Positions 8,957 through 19,881 of a DNA stretch of 64,000 bases are shown in pieces (position 1 is the first letter of the stretch; each line of letters opens with the position of its first letter). The stretch is taken from the NCBI RefSeq assembly GCF_002179555.1, contig NZ_NHOU01000016.1:19321-83320 (forward strand), written 5' to 3'. The notes beneath the pieces were generated by a model. That model made no database searches, was not told the DNA's origin, and worked only from the letters and a program-made list of their open reading frames with translations. The translations under genes were made by a program, and so were the position numbers. Source of the DNA: Salinicola salarius. Lineage in GTDB: Bacteria; Pseudomonadota; Gammaproteobacteria; Pseudomonadales; Halomonadaceae.

Positions 8957-10190
8957 AACGCAGTACCTCTGCCGGCTGGATACGCGCCGCTCGCCAGGCC
9001 GGATAGAGCGTCGACAGGAAGGTCAGTCCGAAAGCGCTGGAGACGATCACGCCCAGGTCGCTCATCTCGAGCCGCGAAGGCAGGTAGCTGATGAAATAGA
9101 CGTTGGGATCGAGGAACTGGATACCGGTAACGGCCTGGACCCAGGCAATGATGTCGGACACCGTCAGCGCCAGGATCACGCCGGCAATCACGCCGATCAC
9201 GATACCGATGATGCCGATCGCCAGCCCCTGCACGACGAAGATCCCCATGATCGACTTCGGCTTGGCGCCGATGGTGCGCAGGATGGCGATGTCCGCATGC
9301 TTGTCGGTGACCACCATGACCAGCGTCGAGACGATGTTGAACGCGGCCACCGCGACGATCACCATCAGCAACAGGCCGATCATGTGCTTCTCCATCTGGA
9401 TCGCCTGGAACAGGTTGCCGTGGGTATAGGTCCAGTCCATGCCCCGATAGCCGGCGCCCAGATTCGAGACGATGTCTCGGGTCACCGGCCCCGCCTGGAA
9501 AAGATCGTTGAGCTCCAGCCGCAGCCCGTCGACCTTGTCGCCCAGACGGGCAAGCGTCTGCATGTCTTCGATATTGGCATAGGCGAGGTTGGCATCCAGG
9601 TCGGCGCCGACCTTGAAGATTCCGCTGACGGTGAAGCGCTTCAGGCGCGGGAACACGCCCCCGGGCGTGATCGATGCCTCCGGCACCAGCAGCGTCACCC
9701 GGTCACCCACGCCGACGCCGAGATTGCGCGCCAGCAGCGAGCCGAGCACGACATGCCAACTGCCGGCAGAGAGATCGTCGAGCGTGCCGGTCTGCATGTG
9801 CTGATCGATGATCGAGACGTCACGCTCGTATTCCGGCTGAACCCCGGTGACCATGGCGCCCTGGGTTCGCCCGCTGGCCGAGAACATGCCCTGCTGCTGC
9901 ACGTAGGGGGCCGAGGCGACGACATCCCTGTGCTGGTCGACCTTCTCGGCCAGCGCTTTCCAGTTCTGCATGCCGCCCTGCTGTTCGATACGGGTATGCG
10001 GCACCATGCCGAGCACGCGAGTGCGCAACTCGTGATCGAAGCCGTTCATGACCGACAGCACCAGGATGAGGACAGCGACCCCCAGGGCCAGGCCAAGCAT
10101 CGACGTGAGCGATATGAAGGAGATGAAGTGATTACGTCGTTTGGCCCGGACGTATCTCAGGCCCACCAGAAAGGGTAAACGGTCGAGCAT
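8949..10190 (-). CDS. lolC: Lipoprotein-releasing ABC transporter permease, LolC/LolE family
   Basis: A 413-residue permease with one N-terminal membrane helix, a large periplasmic domain (about 50-270) and three C-terminal helices with the FtsX-like fold. MLDRLPFLVGLRYVRAKRRN and FISFISLTSMLGLALGVAVL are typical of LolC/E. Only one permease gene lies next to lolD, so the partner is either elsewhere or this is the single LolF-type permease found in some gammaproteobacteria; I cannot decide from the window. Confidence 0.93.
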   Translation of the reverse strand: MLDRLPFLVGLRYVRAKRRNHFISFISLTSMLGLALGVAVLILVLSVMNGFDHELRTRVLGMVPHTRIEQQGGMQNWKALAEKVDQHRDVVASAPYVQQQGMFSASGRTQGAMVTGVQPEYERDVSIIDQHMQTGTLDDLSAGSWHVVLGSLLARNLGVGVGDRVTLLVPEASITPGGVFPRLKRFTVSGIFKVGADLDANLAYANIEDMQTLARLGDKVDGLRLELNDLFQAGPVTRDIVSNLGAGYRGMDWTYTHGNLFQAIQMEKHMIGLLLMVIVAVAAFNIVSTLVMVVTDKHADIAILRTIGAKPKSIMGIFVVQGLAIGIIGIVIGVIAGVILALTVSDIIAWVQAVTGIQFLDPNVYFISYLPSRLEMSDLGVIVSSAFGLTFLSTLYPAWRAARIQPAEVLRYE

Positions 10191-10367
10191 CAGGTTGGAT
10201 TCCTTGTCAGCAGCGGCTCATGTTACGGGTTTTGTCGGTTCCCGAAAACGCCAGATTGTCGGGCGACCTTCGGCTTGCCAGCGGCGTCGCCCACGCTACA
10301 CTGGCGCTCACCGGAAAGCGGTGACGAGCGCTGTCGTCGATGCGTCGAGACGACGCGCGACTCCTGC

Positions 10368-10395
10368 TTGCATCGCCGCGATCAGGCTCTACAAT
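10368..10395 (+). promoter_or_regulatory. Sigma70-type promoter for the agmatine genes
   Basis: TTGCAT (10368-10373), a 16-base spacer and TACAAT (10390-10395) match the -35/-10 consensus well and lie 25 bases before the agmatine deiminase ATG. The 5' leader would be short. Confidence 0.55.
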
Positions 10396-10420
10396 GCCGC
10401 GTCCCGCTATGGAGACCATC

Positions 10421-11473
10421 ATGACCCTTCGTCTGTTCCCCGAGTGGCACCCCCAGGATGCCATTCAACTGACCTGGCCGACCCCGACCAGCGATTGGGC
10501 ACCGTTGCTCGAGCATATCGAGGCAACGCTGGAAGCGATGGTCGTAGCCATCACTCGCTACCAGCCGGTGCTGGTCGTCGTGCATGACGAGCCTCAGCGC
10601 GAACGCCTGGCGGCGCGTTTCACCGCGCTGGGCATCGACACCCGGCGCTGGCATCTCGTCGTGGCACCGAGCGACGATACCTGGGCCCGGGATCACGGCC
10701 CGATCGCCATCGAGCGCGAAGGTCGCCTGACATTGCTCGACTACGTCTTCACCGGGTGGGGTGGCAAGTTCGCCGCCGAACGGGACGACGCCCTGACTCG
10801 GGCGCTGGCATCCCAACAGGTATTCGCAGCACCGGTCGAGCCACAGATGCTGATACTCGAAGGCGGCGCCATCGACACCGACGGCGAAGGCACGCTGCTC
10901 ACCACCAGCGCCTGCCTGCTCAATCCCAATCGCAACCCGGACCTCGACCGCGACGCCATCGAGACCTGCCTGGGCGAGCAGCTCGGCGTCTCCCGCGTGC
11001 TATGGCTCGAGAACGGTCATCTCGAAGGCGACGATACCGACAGCCATATCGACACTCTGGCGCGCTTCTGCGACCCGGCGACGATCGCCTACGTGCGTTG
11101 TGACGATCCCCAGGACCCGCATTACGAGGCCTTGGCGGCGATGGAGAACGAACTCAAGGCGCTACGCCGCGAGGACGGCTCGCCCTATCGCCTGCTGGCA
11201 CTTCCCTGGCCCAAGCCCTGCTTCGATCCGGACGACGGCCACCGCTTGCCGGCGACGTACGCCAACTTCCTGATCATCAACGGCGCCGTCCTGGTTCCGA
11301 CCTATGGCGATGCCGCGGATTTCCAGGCACTCAAGGTCATCGACGGCGCCTTCCCCGGCCGCGACGTGATACCGATCGACTGTCGCGCCGTCATTCGTCA
11401 GCATGGCAGCCTTCACTGCCTGACCATGCAGTTGCCACGCGGATCGCTCAACCCCTCGCTATCCTTGGGCTGA
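10421..11473 (+). CDS. aguA: Agmatine deiminase
   Basis: Converts agmatine to N-carbamoylputrescine and ammonia, the first step of the arginine-decarboxylase route to putrescine. It is a PAD-fold enzyme: WARDHGP, the LEGGAID motif, GHLEGDDTDSHID and the catalytic Cys in GSLHCLTMQLP near the C-terminus are all present. I chose the ATG at 10421 because GGAGAC lies 5 bases upstream; the open frame extends further back without homology. The next gene encodes the following pathway step. Confidence 0.93.
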   Translation: MTLRLFPEWHPQDAIQLTWPTPTSDWAPLLEHIEATLEAMVVAITRYQPVLVVVHDEPQRERLAARFTALGIDTRRWHLVVAPSDDTWARDHGPIAIEREGRLTLLDYVFTGWGGKFAAERDDALTRALASQQVFAAPVEPQMLILEGGAIDTDGEGTLLTTSACLLNPNRNPDLDRDAIETCLGEQLGVSRVLWLENGHLEGDDTDSHIDTLARFCDPATIAYVRCDDPQDPHYEALAAMENELKALRREDGSPYRLLALPWPKPCFDPDDGHRLPATYANFLIINGAVLVPTYGDAADFQALKVIDGAFPGRDVIPIDCRAVIRQHGSLHCLTMQLPRGSLNPSLSLG

Positions 11474-11539
11474 GTGGAAACCAGGGCGAGAAGCCGAGTC
11501 AGTAAAGAGCCGGTTCGAAATACAGGTTAAGGAGAGATC

Positions 11540-12439
11540 ATGTCCAGAACGCTAAAGGTCGGCCTGGTCCAGCAGCAAGCCTGGCCAGACAAGCAGCGCA
11601 GTCTCGAAGCGAGTGAAGCCGGTATCCGCGAGCTCGCCGCCCAAGGTGCCGAACTGGTACTGCTGCAGGAACTGCACGCGACACACTACTTCTGCCAGTG
11701 CGAAGATACCGAGCTGTTCGATCTGGCCGAGCCCTTAGATGGTCCGACCGGCCAACGGCTCGCGACCCTGGCCCGCGAGCTGGATATCGTCATCGTCGGC
11801 TCGATCTTCGAACGCCGCGCTGCGGGGCTCTACCACAACACCGCGATCGTGCTGGACCGCGCCCGGGGCCGCGTCGGTCATTATCGCAAGATGCACATTC
11901 CCGACGACCCCGGCTTCTACGAGAAGTTCTACTTCACGCCTGGCGACGAAGACGCCAAGCAGGGCTTCGAGCCGATCGATACTTCCGTCGGCCGCCTCGG
12001 CGTGCTGGTCTGCTGGGATCAGTGGTATCCGGAAGCGGCTCGATTGATGGCGTTGGCGGGCGCGGATCTTCTGCTTTACCCCACCGCCATCGGCTGGACG
12101 CCTTCCGACGACACGGCGGAGAAGCAGCGCCAGAAGGATGCCTGGACCCTGATCCAGCGCTCTCACGGTGTCGCCAACGGCTTGCCGGTCATCGTCGCCA
12201 ACCGGGTCGGCCACGAGCCCGATCTCTCCGGCGTCGGTGAAGGCATCGACTTCTGGGGCGGCAGTTTCGTCTGCGGTCCCCAGGGCGAGCTGCTGGCCCA
12301 CGGTGGCGAGGAAAGCCAGAACCTGCTGGTGGAGGTCGACCTGCTTCGCAGCGAAGATGTCCGCCGCATCTGGCCCTACCTGCGTGACCGACGGATCGAC
12401 GCCTACGGCGACCTGACCCGCCGCTATCGCGACCGCTGA
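11540..12439 (+). CDS. aguB: N-carbamoylputrescine amidase
   Basis: A nitrilase-superfamily hydrolase that splits N-carbamoylputrescine to putrescine, CO2 and ammonia. The Glu-Lys-Cys triad is visible: Glu in LLQELHATHYF, Lys in YRKMHIPDDP and Cys in LVCWDQWYPEAAR. At 299 residues it has the usual length. AAGGAGAG precedes the ATG at a good spacing. It lies 66 bases downstream of aguA on the same strand, so the pair forms a two-step putrescine pathway, probably one operon. Confidence 0.95.
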   Translation: MSRTLKVGLVQQQAWPDKQRSLEASEAGIRELAAQGAELVLLQELHATHYFCQCEDTELFDLAEPLDGPTGQRLATLARELDIVIVGSIFERRAAGLYHNTAIVLDRARGRVGHYRKMHIPDDPGFYEKFYFTPGDEDAKQGFEPIDTSVGRLGVLVCWDQWYPEAARLMALAGADLLLYPTAIGWTPSDDTAEKQRQKDAWTLIQRSHGVANGLPVIVANRVGHEPDLSGVGEGIDFWGGSFVCGPQGELLAHGGEESQNLLVEVDLLRSEDVRRIWPYLRDRRIDAYGDLTRRYRDR

Positions 12440-12452
12440 CGTGATCATCGCC

Positions 12453-12478
12453 GCTGCCATCGTTCCGGCGATGGCAGC
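12453..12478 (+). terminator. Stem-loop after the amidase gene (possible terminator)
   Basis: GCTGCCATCG (12453-12462) and CGATGGCAGC (12469-12478) form a perfect 10-bp stem with a 6-nt loop shortly after the amidase stop. No T tract follows, so termination is plausible but not certain. Confidence 0.4.
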
Positions 12479-12650
12479 TGCGCAAGACGGTCGATTTGTC
12501 TAGATAACCGCCCTTTCTAAATGACCGCTCTCTGGGCAACTGTTCTCTCTGTATGGCCACTCCTTCCCCGCTGGGAAAAAATTTCGCCCATTGGTAGACG
12601 CACTGGAAAAGATAACGGTATAAAACAGTATCTGTCTTCAAGGGAAGAAC

Positions 12651-13586
12651 ATGGAACTGCAGTATCGCTTGCTGGCCGAGCTGGAATCCGATTTCGACCG
12701 TCTGATCGAGGCGGTCGAACAGCTGGCAACGGCCTACGCCAACAATCCGACACCTGCCTGGGCACTGGGCGAGACGACGGTCGACGCGCAATGGCTACGC
12801 AGCGCACTGACCGACTTCTGGTATCAGGACGGACAGGACGGCCGCGAAACACGCAATTACATCGGCGTGGTCGTCGCGGGGCCGGCGATCATGGACGCCG
12901 TCCAGACGGTCAATCTCGGCAAGGCCCGATTCGCCGCGACGCTGAAACGCATTCGCCAGTCTGCCCCTCGACTCATCTCCGAGGTCAAGGCCGTGCTGCC
13001 TTTCCGGCATCCGGTACTGCATGATCATCTGCGTGGCCAAGGGCTCGCTAGGCTTCATCTCAAGCAGTGCTGGCGCCAGGTGCCTATCGCCGACGCGCCG
13101 TTATCGCGGATCAGGCTGGCTTGGTACACCAGCGGCCGCTCGATCAAGCGAATGAGCGTGGCCGACGCAGAAGCCAGGTTGAAGCAGATGGACCTGTCGG
13201 CGTCTCATATCCAGATCCAGTTGCGCAAGCTCGCCGACATTCCGGACGGCGAGCCACTGGCGCAGATCCAGCAGCAGGCACCGGTGATGCGTGCCAATCT
13301 CTTCTTCCGCGAAGCGCTGGCGGACGGGCGAATGCGGCGCGCCATGAACCTGCCCTTGCCGCTGTTCATTCCGGACCCGGCACTGAAACTGCCACATCTC
13401 AACGACCCGCCGATACGGCCGCCGGCAACACGAACCCGTGCACGCCGTTCCGATCAGCGACTGGAGGACGATGTCTTCCTGAAGAGCTTGCGCATCTACC
13501 GCTATCGCAACCCGGCGCTGGAGATCGCGCTCGACAAACAGCGCGAGCAAGACGCCGTCGACGGCAGCGACGATTCGGAAGTCTGA
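12651..13586 (+). CDS. tus: DNA replication terminus site-binding protein (Tus-like)
   Basis: A 311-residue basic protein that I read as a diverged Tus homologue. Tus binds Ter sites and stops replication forks from one direction. The segment FRHPVLHDHLRGQ through LSRIRLAWYTSGRSIKRM, followed by ADAEARLKQM, aligns in order and character with the E. coli interdomain region (RFGWANKHIIKNL, then LAQLEKSL). The C-terminus has the PLPLFIPD / LRIYRYRN pair matching the last strands of Tus. The Tus N-terminus is poorly conserved here. The assignment rests on memory of the E. coli sequence. No E. coli-type Ter sequence is visible upstream. Confidence 0.75.
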   Translation: MELQYRLLAELESDFDRLIEAVEQLATAYANNPTPAWALGETTVDAQWLRSALTDFWYQDGQDGRETRNYIGVVVAGPAIMDAVQTVNLGKARFAATLKRIRQSAPRLISEVKAVLPFRHPVLHDHLRGQGLARLHLKQCWRQVPIADAPLSRIRLAWYTSGRSIKRMSVADAEARLKQMDLSASHIQIQLRKLADIPDGEPLAQIQQQAPVMRANLFFREALADGRMRRAMNLPLPLFIPDPALKLPHLNDPPIRPPATRTRARRSDQRLEDDVFLKSLRIYRYRNPALEIALDKQREQDAVDGSDDSEV

Positions 13587-13730
13587 CCCCGCTCAGCACC
13601 CTATGGCGCAACGCGGATTGGCAGCATCTCCCACCCTGCAGAAAACGAGACGCCAGAAACGCCGTCGCCCCTGAGTCGCGAAGCCTCGATGACAAGGCTG
13701 CAATTCAGGGGCGAACGACGACCAGGCCAC

Positions 13731-15122
13731 TCAGAAAAGTCGGTTCAAGCCGTTCTGGGCAGCGATTCGATACGCTTCGGCCATGGTGGGATAATTGAAC
13801 GTCGTATTGATGAAGTAGCGCAGCGTATTGGCTTCGCCCTTCTGCTGCATGATCGCCTGACCGATATGCACGATCTCGGAGGCCTGGTCGCCGAAGCAGT
13901 GGATCCCCAGGATCTCCAGCGTCTCGCGATGGAACAGGATCTTGAGCATTCCCGCCGTGTCGCCGGTAATCTGCGCGCGCGCGGTATCCTTGAAGAAGGC
14001 CTGGGCGACCTCGTAAGGCACCTTGGCTTCGGTCAGCTCCCGCTCGGTCTTGCCCACGGAGCTGATCTCGGGAATCGTGTAGATACCGGTGGGAATGTCA
14101 TCGACGAAGCGGAATTCCTCGCCGAGAAATTCGTCACTGGCGCTGCGTCCCTGGTCGTAGGCCGCACTCGCCAGGCTCGGCCAGCCGATCACGTCACCCA
14201 CCGCGTAGATGTGCGGAATCTGGGTACGGTAGTGGCCGTCGACCTGCAGCTGACCGCGGCCGTTGGGCTCGAGACCGATGTTCTCGAGGCCGAGTTCATC
14301 GGTATTACCGGTACGTCCGTTGGCCCAGAGGAAGGCATCGGCGCGAAGCCGCTTGCCGGACTCCAGGTTGACCACCACGCCAGCCTCGTCGCCCTCGACG
14401 CTACGATACGCTTCGTTGTGTCGAATCAGCACACCGTTGTTGCGCAGCTCATAGGAGAGCGCATCGCTGATCTCGTCATCGAGGAAGGAGAGCAGGCGCT
14501 CGCGGGTGTCGATCAGATCGACCTTGACGCCCAGGCCGGAGAAGATGGAAGCGTACTCCGAGCCGATCACGCCGGCACCATAGATGATCAGTGTCCGCGG
14601 GGTATGCGACAGCCCGAGAATGGTGTCCGAGCAGTAAATCCGCGGATGGCGGAAATTGACGTCGGCCGGACGATAAGGCCGTGACCCGGTGGCGATCACG
14701 AATTGAGGAGCAGTGAGCTCTTCCGCGCCTTCGTGATTGTCCCGCACGACGACCGTATGTTCGTCGCGAAAGCGTGCCACGCCGAAAAACAGATCGATGC
14801 GATTGCGAGAGTAGAACTTGGTACGCAGTTCGACCTGCTGGTCGATCGTCACGCGAGAACGCTCCAGCACCTTGGGAAACGAGAACCAGCGCGGCTCGCC
14901 AATATCACGGAACATGCGGTTGGTATTGAACTGCATGATCTGCTTGACCTGATGTCGCAGCGCCTTGGAAGGAATCGTTCCCCAATGCGTGCAGTTGCCA
15001 CCGACAGACGACTGCCGTTCGACAATGGCGACGCGCTTGCCATGTTTCGCCGCATTGATCGCGGCGCTCTCACCCGCGGGTCCCGAGCCGATGACCACGA
15101 CGTCATAGTTGTGAACTGCCAT
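13731..15122 (-). CDS. sthA: Soluble pyridine nucleotide transhydrogenase
   Basis: SthA is a cytoplasmic flavoprotein that moves hydride between NADPH and NAD+, mainly draining excess NADPH. The 463-residue product has the FAD-binding [10 protein letters not shown] near residue 12, then [17 protein letters not shown], where the redox disulfide of related disulfide reductases is replaced (one Cys only), as expected for SthA. The NAD-binding [11 protein letters not shown] and the C-terminal dimerisation domain are complete. It lies downstream of the nqr-apbE-nqrM genes on the same strand, so redox genes are grouped. Confidence 0.96.
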   Translation of the reverse strand: MAVHNYDVVVIGSGPAGESAAINAAKHGKRVAIVERQSSVGGNCTHWGTIPSKALRHQVKQIMQFNTNRMFRDIGEPRWFSFPKVLERSRVTIDQQVELRTKFYSRNRIDLFFGVARFRDEHTVVVRDNHEGAEELTAPQFVIATGSRPYRPADVNFRHPRIYCSDTILGLSHTPRTLIIYGAGVIGSEYASIFSGLGVKVDLIDTRERLLSFLDDEISDALSYELRNNGVLIRHNEAYRSVEGDEAGVVVNLESGKRLRADAFLWANGRTGNTDELGLENIGLEPNGRGQLQVDGHYRTQIPHIYAVGDVIGWPSLASAAYDQGRSASDEFLGEEFRFVDDIPTGIYTIPEISSVGKTERELTEAKVPYEVAQAFFKDTARAQITGDTAGMLKILFHRETLEILGIHCFGDQASEIVHIGQAIMQQKGEANTLRYFINTTFNYPTMAEAYRIAAQNGLNRLF

Positions 15123-15206
15123 TTGCTTCGCCTACTCCTTACATGATGGCTGGTACGACCTGATTGGATCGTGGCGACCGACAAACGAACCCGATACTGC
15201 CGCTAC

Positions 15207-15464
15207 TCAACGTTTGACGGCGTTGTAGCCAAGATCCGCACCGCGATTTTCATCGCTGCGCCGGCGCGCACCAGCGACATTCTTGCGACTCTCTTCTTCA
15301 CAGACCTTGTCGTTGCCACCGCAGATCTCGCAGCCGCTTTTGAGGCCGAGGGTATTGAGACCACCGCAGGAACCGGCAATCGGCTTGCGTCCCAGGATGA
15401 CACCAATCGCCATGCCGCCTACCAACAGCAGCATGATGGCGAAGGCCAGAATCCAGATCGTCAT
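15207..15464 (-). CDS. nqrM: Na+-NQR maturation protein NqrM
   Basis: An 85-residue protein with one N-terminal membrane helix (about 3-24) followed by a four-cysteine cluster in SCGGLNTLGLKSGCEICGG and a further Cys in KVCEEE. Family members (DUF539) are needed to assemble the iron centre between NqrD and NqrE. Its start overlaps the apbE stop (ATGA), directly downstream of nqrA-F, which supports the assignment. Confidence 0.93.
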   Translation of the reverse strand: MTIWILAFAIMLLLVGGMAIGVILGRKPIAGSCGGLNTLGLKSGCEICGGNDKVCEEESRKNVAGARRRSDENRGADLGYNAVKR

Positions 15465-16516
15465 GACTGATCCTCCTCTTCCGAATCTTTGAGATAGTTT
15501 TGAAACGCCGTGGACACCCGCGTTTCGAAGCCTTCCGGCGTTTTGACAACGAGATAGACCGCCAGGTTTTCACGCTCGGCCATGGCAAAGCCGGCGTCCG
15601 GCCCCATGACATCGATGGCCGTCGCCAGGGCATCAGCGGTCATGCAGTCAGCCGTGATCACCGTCACGGAAACCAGATGATGCGTGATCGGGCGTCCGGT
15701 CCGCGGGTCGATGGTATGCGAATAACGCTTGCCATCGCTTTCGAAATAGTTGCGGTAGTCGCCCGATGTCGCCACTGCCGAGTCATCCAGCTCAATGATA
15801 CGCTGCACGCTACGTTCGTTCGAGACCGGCTTTTCCACCGCGATCCGCCACGGCTGCTCGCCGGGCTTGCTGCCTCGCGTGCGAATTTCGCCGCCCACCT
15901 CGACCAGGTATCGGCTCACCCCCAGGTCGTCCAGCGCCCGGGCGACCGCGTCGACGCCATACCCCTTGGCAATACCGGAGAGATCCACGTAGACCGGCTT
16001 GGTCTTGGTCAGCGTATCGCCATCGAGCTGGAGTGCCTGATAATCGACTTCCTTTAGCGCTTCCGCGATCTCGTCGTCACTGGGCACGCGATCCGGGTGC
16101 TTGTCCGGGCCAAAGCCCCAGAGATTGACGGCCGATCCGACCGTGACGTCGAAAGCGCCGTTGGACATGTCACCCACACGGATCGCTTCCCGAATCACTT
16201 CGGCCGTCTCCGGGGAGAGCTCGAACGGCTCGCCCACCGCTGCCTGGTTGAAGCGTGACAATTCAGAGTCGGGCTTGTAGGTCGACATCAGGCGGTCGAC
16301 GCGATGCAGTGCGTCCTTGACCGAATGCTCGATCCTGTCGAGCTGTTCGTCGTCGTAGTCACCGTAGAAAGTGACGTGAAATCCGGTGCCGAAAATCGGC
16401 CCTTCCAGCCGGTAGGGTTGAGGTTCGCGCTCGCACCCGGCCAGCAGTGCGAATAGCAGCAGGGCCAATCCCAGAAGGATCGGCCCTGTCACTCGGCGCT
16501 GGGGCCGTTCGATCAT
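15461..16516 (-). CDS. apbE: FAD:protein FMN transferase (flavin transferase)
   Basis: ApbE attaches FMN from FAD through a phosphoester bond to Thr/Ser of target proteins such as NqrB and NqrC, outside the cytoplasm. The 351-residue product begins with a lipoprotein signal ending in LLAGCER, so it is probably membrane-anchored. [14 protein letters not shown], the [15 protein letters not shown] segment and [14 protein letters not shown] are family motifs. It overlaps nqrF upstream and nqrM downstream (both ATGA). Confidence 0.96.
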   Translation of the reverse strand: MIERPQRRVTGPILLGLALLLFALLAGCEREPQPYRLEGPIFGTGFHVTFYGDYDDEQLDRIEHSVKDALHRVDRLMSTYKPDSELSRFNQAAVGEPFELSPETAEVIREAIRVGDMSNGAFDVTVGSAVNLWGFGPDKHPDRVPSDDEIAEALKEVDYQALQLDGDTLTKTKPVYVDLSGIAKGYGVDAVARALDDLGVSRYLVEVGGEIRTRGSKPGEQPWRIAVEKPVSNERSVQRIIELDDSAVATSGDYRNYFESDGKRYSHTIDPRTGRPITHHLVSVTVITADCMTADALATAIDVMGPDAGFAMAERENLAVYLVVKTPEGFETRVSTAFQNYLKDSEEEDQS

Positions 16517-17745
16517 CCGCCGAAATCATCCAGCATGATGTTTTCGGGCTCTACCCCCAGATCAGTCAGCATCTTGATCACGGAGGCGTTCATCATCGGC
16601 GGCCCGCACATGTAGTACTCGCAATCTTCCGGCGCCGGATGATTCTTGAGATAGTTCTCGTAGAGCACATTGTGGATGAACCCGGTCGGCCCCTCCCAAT
16701 TGTCTTCCGGCTGCGGGTCGGAGAGCGCCAGGTGCCATTCGAAGTTATCGAACTCCTCCGCCAACTGGTCGTACTCCTCGTTGTAGAACGTCTCCCGCCA
16801 GGAGCGAGCGCCATACCAGAACGACATCTTGCGCGTGGACTTCAGCCGCTTGAGCTGATCGAAGATATGGCTGCGCATGGGCGCCATGCCCGCGCCACCG
16901 CCGATGAATACCATCTCGGCCTCGGTATCCTTGGCGAAGAATTCACCGAACGGCCCCATGACGGTCACCTTGTCGCCCGGCTTCAGGCTGAAGACGTAGG
17001 TCGACATCAGCCCCGGCGGATGGCTGGATTTCGGGGGCGGCGTCGCGATACGGATGTTGAACTTGAGAATCCCTTTCTCTTCGGGATAGTTCGCCATCGA
17101 GTAGGCGCGAATCACCTCTTCGTCGTTCTTGTGCGTGAGGTTGAACAGCCCGAAGTTCTCCCAGTCGCCGCGATACTGCTCCTCGATATCGAAATCGGAG
17201 AACTTCACGTCGTAGGGCGGCGCCACCAGTTGCACGTAGCCACCGGCACGGAATGCCACTTCCTCGCCTTCCGGAAGCTTCAGGTTCAGTTCCTTGATGA
17301 AGGTCGCGACGTTGGGATTCTCGATGACCTCGCATTCCCACTTCTTGACGCCGAAGACCTCGTCCGGGACACGGATCTTCATGTCCTGCTTGACCGGCAC
17401 CTGGCAGGAAAGGCGCCAGCCTTCCTTCTTCTCGCGCAGGGTGAAGTGAGACTCCTCGGTCGGCAGGATGGAGCCGCCGCCCTCGCTCACCTGGCATTTG
17501 CACTGCGCGCAGGAGCCGCCGCCGCCACACGCCGACGACAGAAAGATGCCGTTGGCAGCCAGGGTCTGGAGCAGCTTGCCCCCGGCCTGGGTCGTCACGG
17601 TGTTGTCAGGGTCGCCATTGATCTCGATCGCCACGTCGCCGCTGCTGACCAGCCGGCTGCGTGCGGCCAAAATGACCGCCACCAGCCCCAGCACGATCAC
17701 GGTGAACATGACGACGCCGAGCACGATGATGGATGTATCAACCAT
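16513..17745 (-). CDS. nqrF: Na+-translocating NADH:quinone reductase subunit F
   Basis: NqrF is the NADH entry point of the sodium pump. It has one N-terminal membrane helix, a [2Fe-2S] ferredoxin domain with cysteines in [15 protein letters not shown] and LSCQV, an FAD domain with RAYSMANYP, and an NADH domain with [11 protein letters not shown]. Length (410) is normal. A 63-bp gap separates it from nqrE; its stop overlaps apbE. Confidence 0.98.
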   Translation of the reverse strand: MVDTSIIVLGVVMFTVIVLGLVAVILAARSRLVSSGDVAIEINGDPDNTVTTQAGGKLLQTLAANGIFLSSACGGGGSCAQCKCQVSEGGGSILPTEESHFTLREKKEGWRLSCQVPVKQDMKIRVPDEVFGVKKWECEVIENPNVATFIKELNLKLPEGEEVAFRAGGYVQLVAPPYDVKFSDFDIEEQYRGDWENFGLFNLTHKNDEEVIRAYSMANYPEEKGILKFNIRIATPPPKSSHPPGLMSTYVFSLKPGDKVTVMGPFGEFFAKDTEAEMVFIGGGAGMAPMRSHIFDQLKRLKSTRKMSFWYGARSWRETFYNEEYDQLAEEFDNFEWHLALSDPQPEDNWEGPTGFIHNVLYENYLKNHPAPEDCEYYMCGPPMMNASVIKMLTDLGVEPENIMLDDFGG

Positions 17746-17808
17746 GTCGGGTTCCTATTTCCTTGTTGCGTTGATGTCGTTGCCTTGACGCCACGGGTCC
17801 TGCTGGCG

Positions 17809-18421
17809 TCAGAGCTGGATGCCGGAGAAGGACATGAAGCCCAACGACATCAGACCGGCCGTGATGAACGTGATCCCCAGCCCCTGCAGGCTGCCGGGTA
17901 CATCACTGTACTTGAGCTTTTCGCGGATACCCGCGAGCGCCATGATCGCCAGCGCCCAGCCAGCGCCCGCGCCGGCACCGTAGATCACCGACTCGCCGAA
18001 GGTGTAGTCACGCTGCACCATGAACAGCGAGGCACCCATGATGGCGCAGTTGACGGTGATCAGCGGCAGGAACACGCCCAGCGCGTTGTAGAGCGCAGGC
18101 ACGAACTTGTCGAGGAACATCTCGAGGATCTGGACGATCGCCGCGATGACGCCGATATAGCTCAACAGCCCCAGGAAGCTGAGATCGATGTTCTCGGCGC
18201 CCTCGAGGCCGGTCCAGCTCAGCGCACCGGCCTTCAGCAGATAGTTGAGGATCAGGTTATTGACCGGCACCGTGATGGTGAGAACCACGACGACCGCAAT
18301 GCCCAGACCGATCGCCGAAGAGATCTTCTTGGAAACGGCCAGGAACGTACACATGCCGAGGAAGAACGCCAACGCCATGTTCTCGACGAAGACCGCCTTC
18401 ACGAACAGGCTGAGATAGTGC

Positions 18422-18429
<8 letters not shown>
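17809..18429 (-). CDS. nqrE: Na+-translocating NADH:quinone reductase subunit E
   Basis: Integral membrane subunit with six predicted helices; together with NqrD it forms the sodium channel and intramembrane iron site. It contains [20 protein letters not shown] and [11 protein letters not shown], each with the conserved Cys of the NqrD/E iron centre. I used the ATG at 18429 (MFEHYLSLF), which overlaps the nqrD stop by 8 bases; the frame extends 12 codons further without homology. Confidence 0.98.
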
Positions 18430-19102
<673 letters not shown>

Positions 19103-19104
19103 CT

Positions 19105-19881
19105 TCACGCTCCTCCTTGGGAATCGTCGTGGAATCGGGCGAGATATGGGGCATAGCCCTCGTCACTCAGCCAGAACCGCAACATGTTGGTGACGCCTCG
19201 GCTGGTGAGCGAGGCTCCCGACAGCGCATCGACTTCGTACTCGCCGCTGGCACCGCCTTTCACGAGTTGAATCTGGGGATCCTGAAAATCTCCATCCTCG
19301 TAGATCTTCTTGCCGTCCCACTTGGCCTTCCAGCGCGGGTTGTCTACCTCGCCACCGAGACCCGGGGTTTCGGACTGATCGTAGTAGGACAGCCCTACGA
19401 TGGTATTGCCATCGCCACGCACGGACAAGAAACCCTCCATCAGCCCCCACAGCCCCTGGCCGCGGATCGGCATGACGATCTGGTCCGGATCGTCGGGATT
19501 CCCGACGAGATAGACCGTCGAGAACTTCTCCTGGCGCCCGATACCCGCGATATCGTCATCGCCCGACAGCGTGCGAGACGTTGCCGGATCTCTGGCGGCG
19601 TCGAACTGATCGTAGTTGTTCGGGTCCAGATCTTCGGAGTAGTCGCCGGTTTCCAGATTGACCACACGCGGCGTGATCAGCTCGGCGTACTTCTCCTCGA
19701 TGTCATCGCCCGGCTTGTAGAGCTGCGTGACCTGCAGGATGTTGCTCTTGCGGTCCAGCGCCTGGTTCTGCAGTTGCTTCGGCTTCAGCACCACGGCCGC
19801 GGACGAGACGACCACCGAGCAGATGACGCAGAGAGAAAATGCGACGATCAGCGTCTTCTTGATCGAGTTGTTGCTCGCCAT
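19105..19881 (-). CDS. nqrC: Na+-translocating NADH:quinone reductase subunit C
   Basis: NqrC has one N-terminal membrane helix and a periplasmic domain that carries covalent FMN. The flavinylation motif reads [10 protein letters not shown], with Ser where characterised NqrC has Thr (see findings). The 258-residue product starts at MASNNSIKK; the same frame runs on into nqrB but is not coding there. Its ATG overlaps the nqrB stop (ATGA). Confidence 0.97.
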   Translation of the reverse strand: MASNNSIKKTLIVAFSLCVICSVVVSSAAVVLKPKQLQNQALDRKSNILQVTQLYKPGDDIEEKYAELITPRVVNLETGDYSEDLDPNNYDQFDAARDPATSRTLSGDDDIAGIGRQEKFSTVYLVGNPDDPDQIVMPIRGQGLWGLMEGFLSVRGDGNTIVGLSYYDQSETPGLGGEVDNPRWKAKWDGKKIYEDGDFQDPQIQLVKGGASGEYEVDALSGASLTSRGVTNMLRFWLSDEGYAPYLARFHDDSQGGA

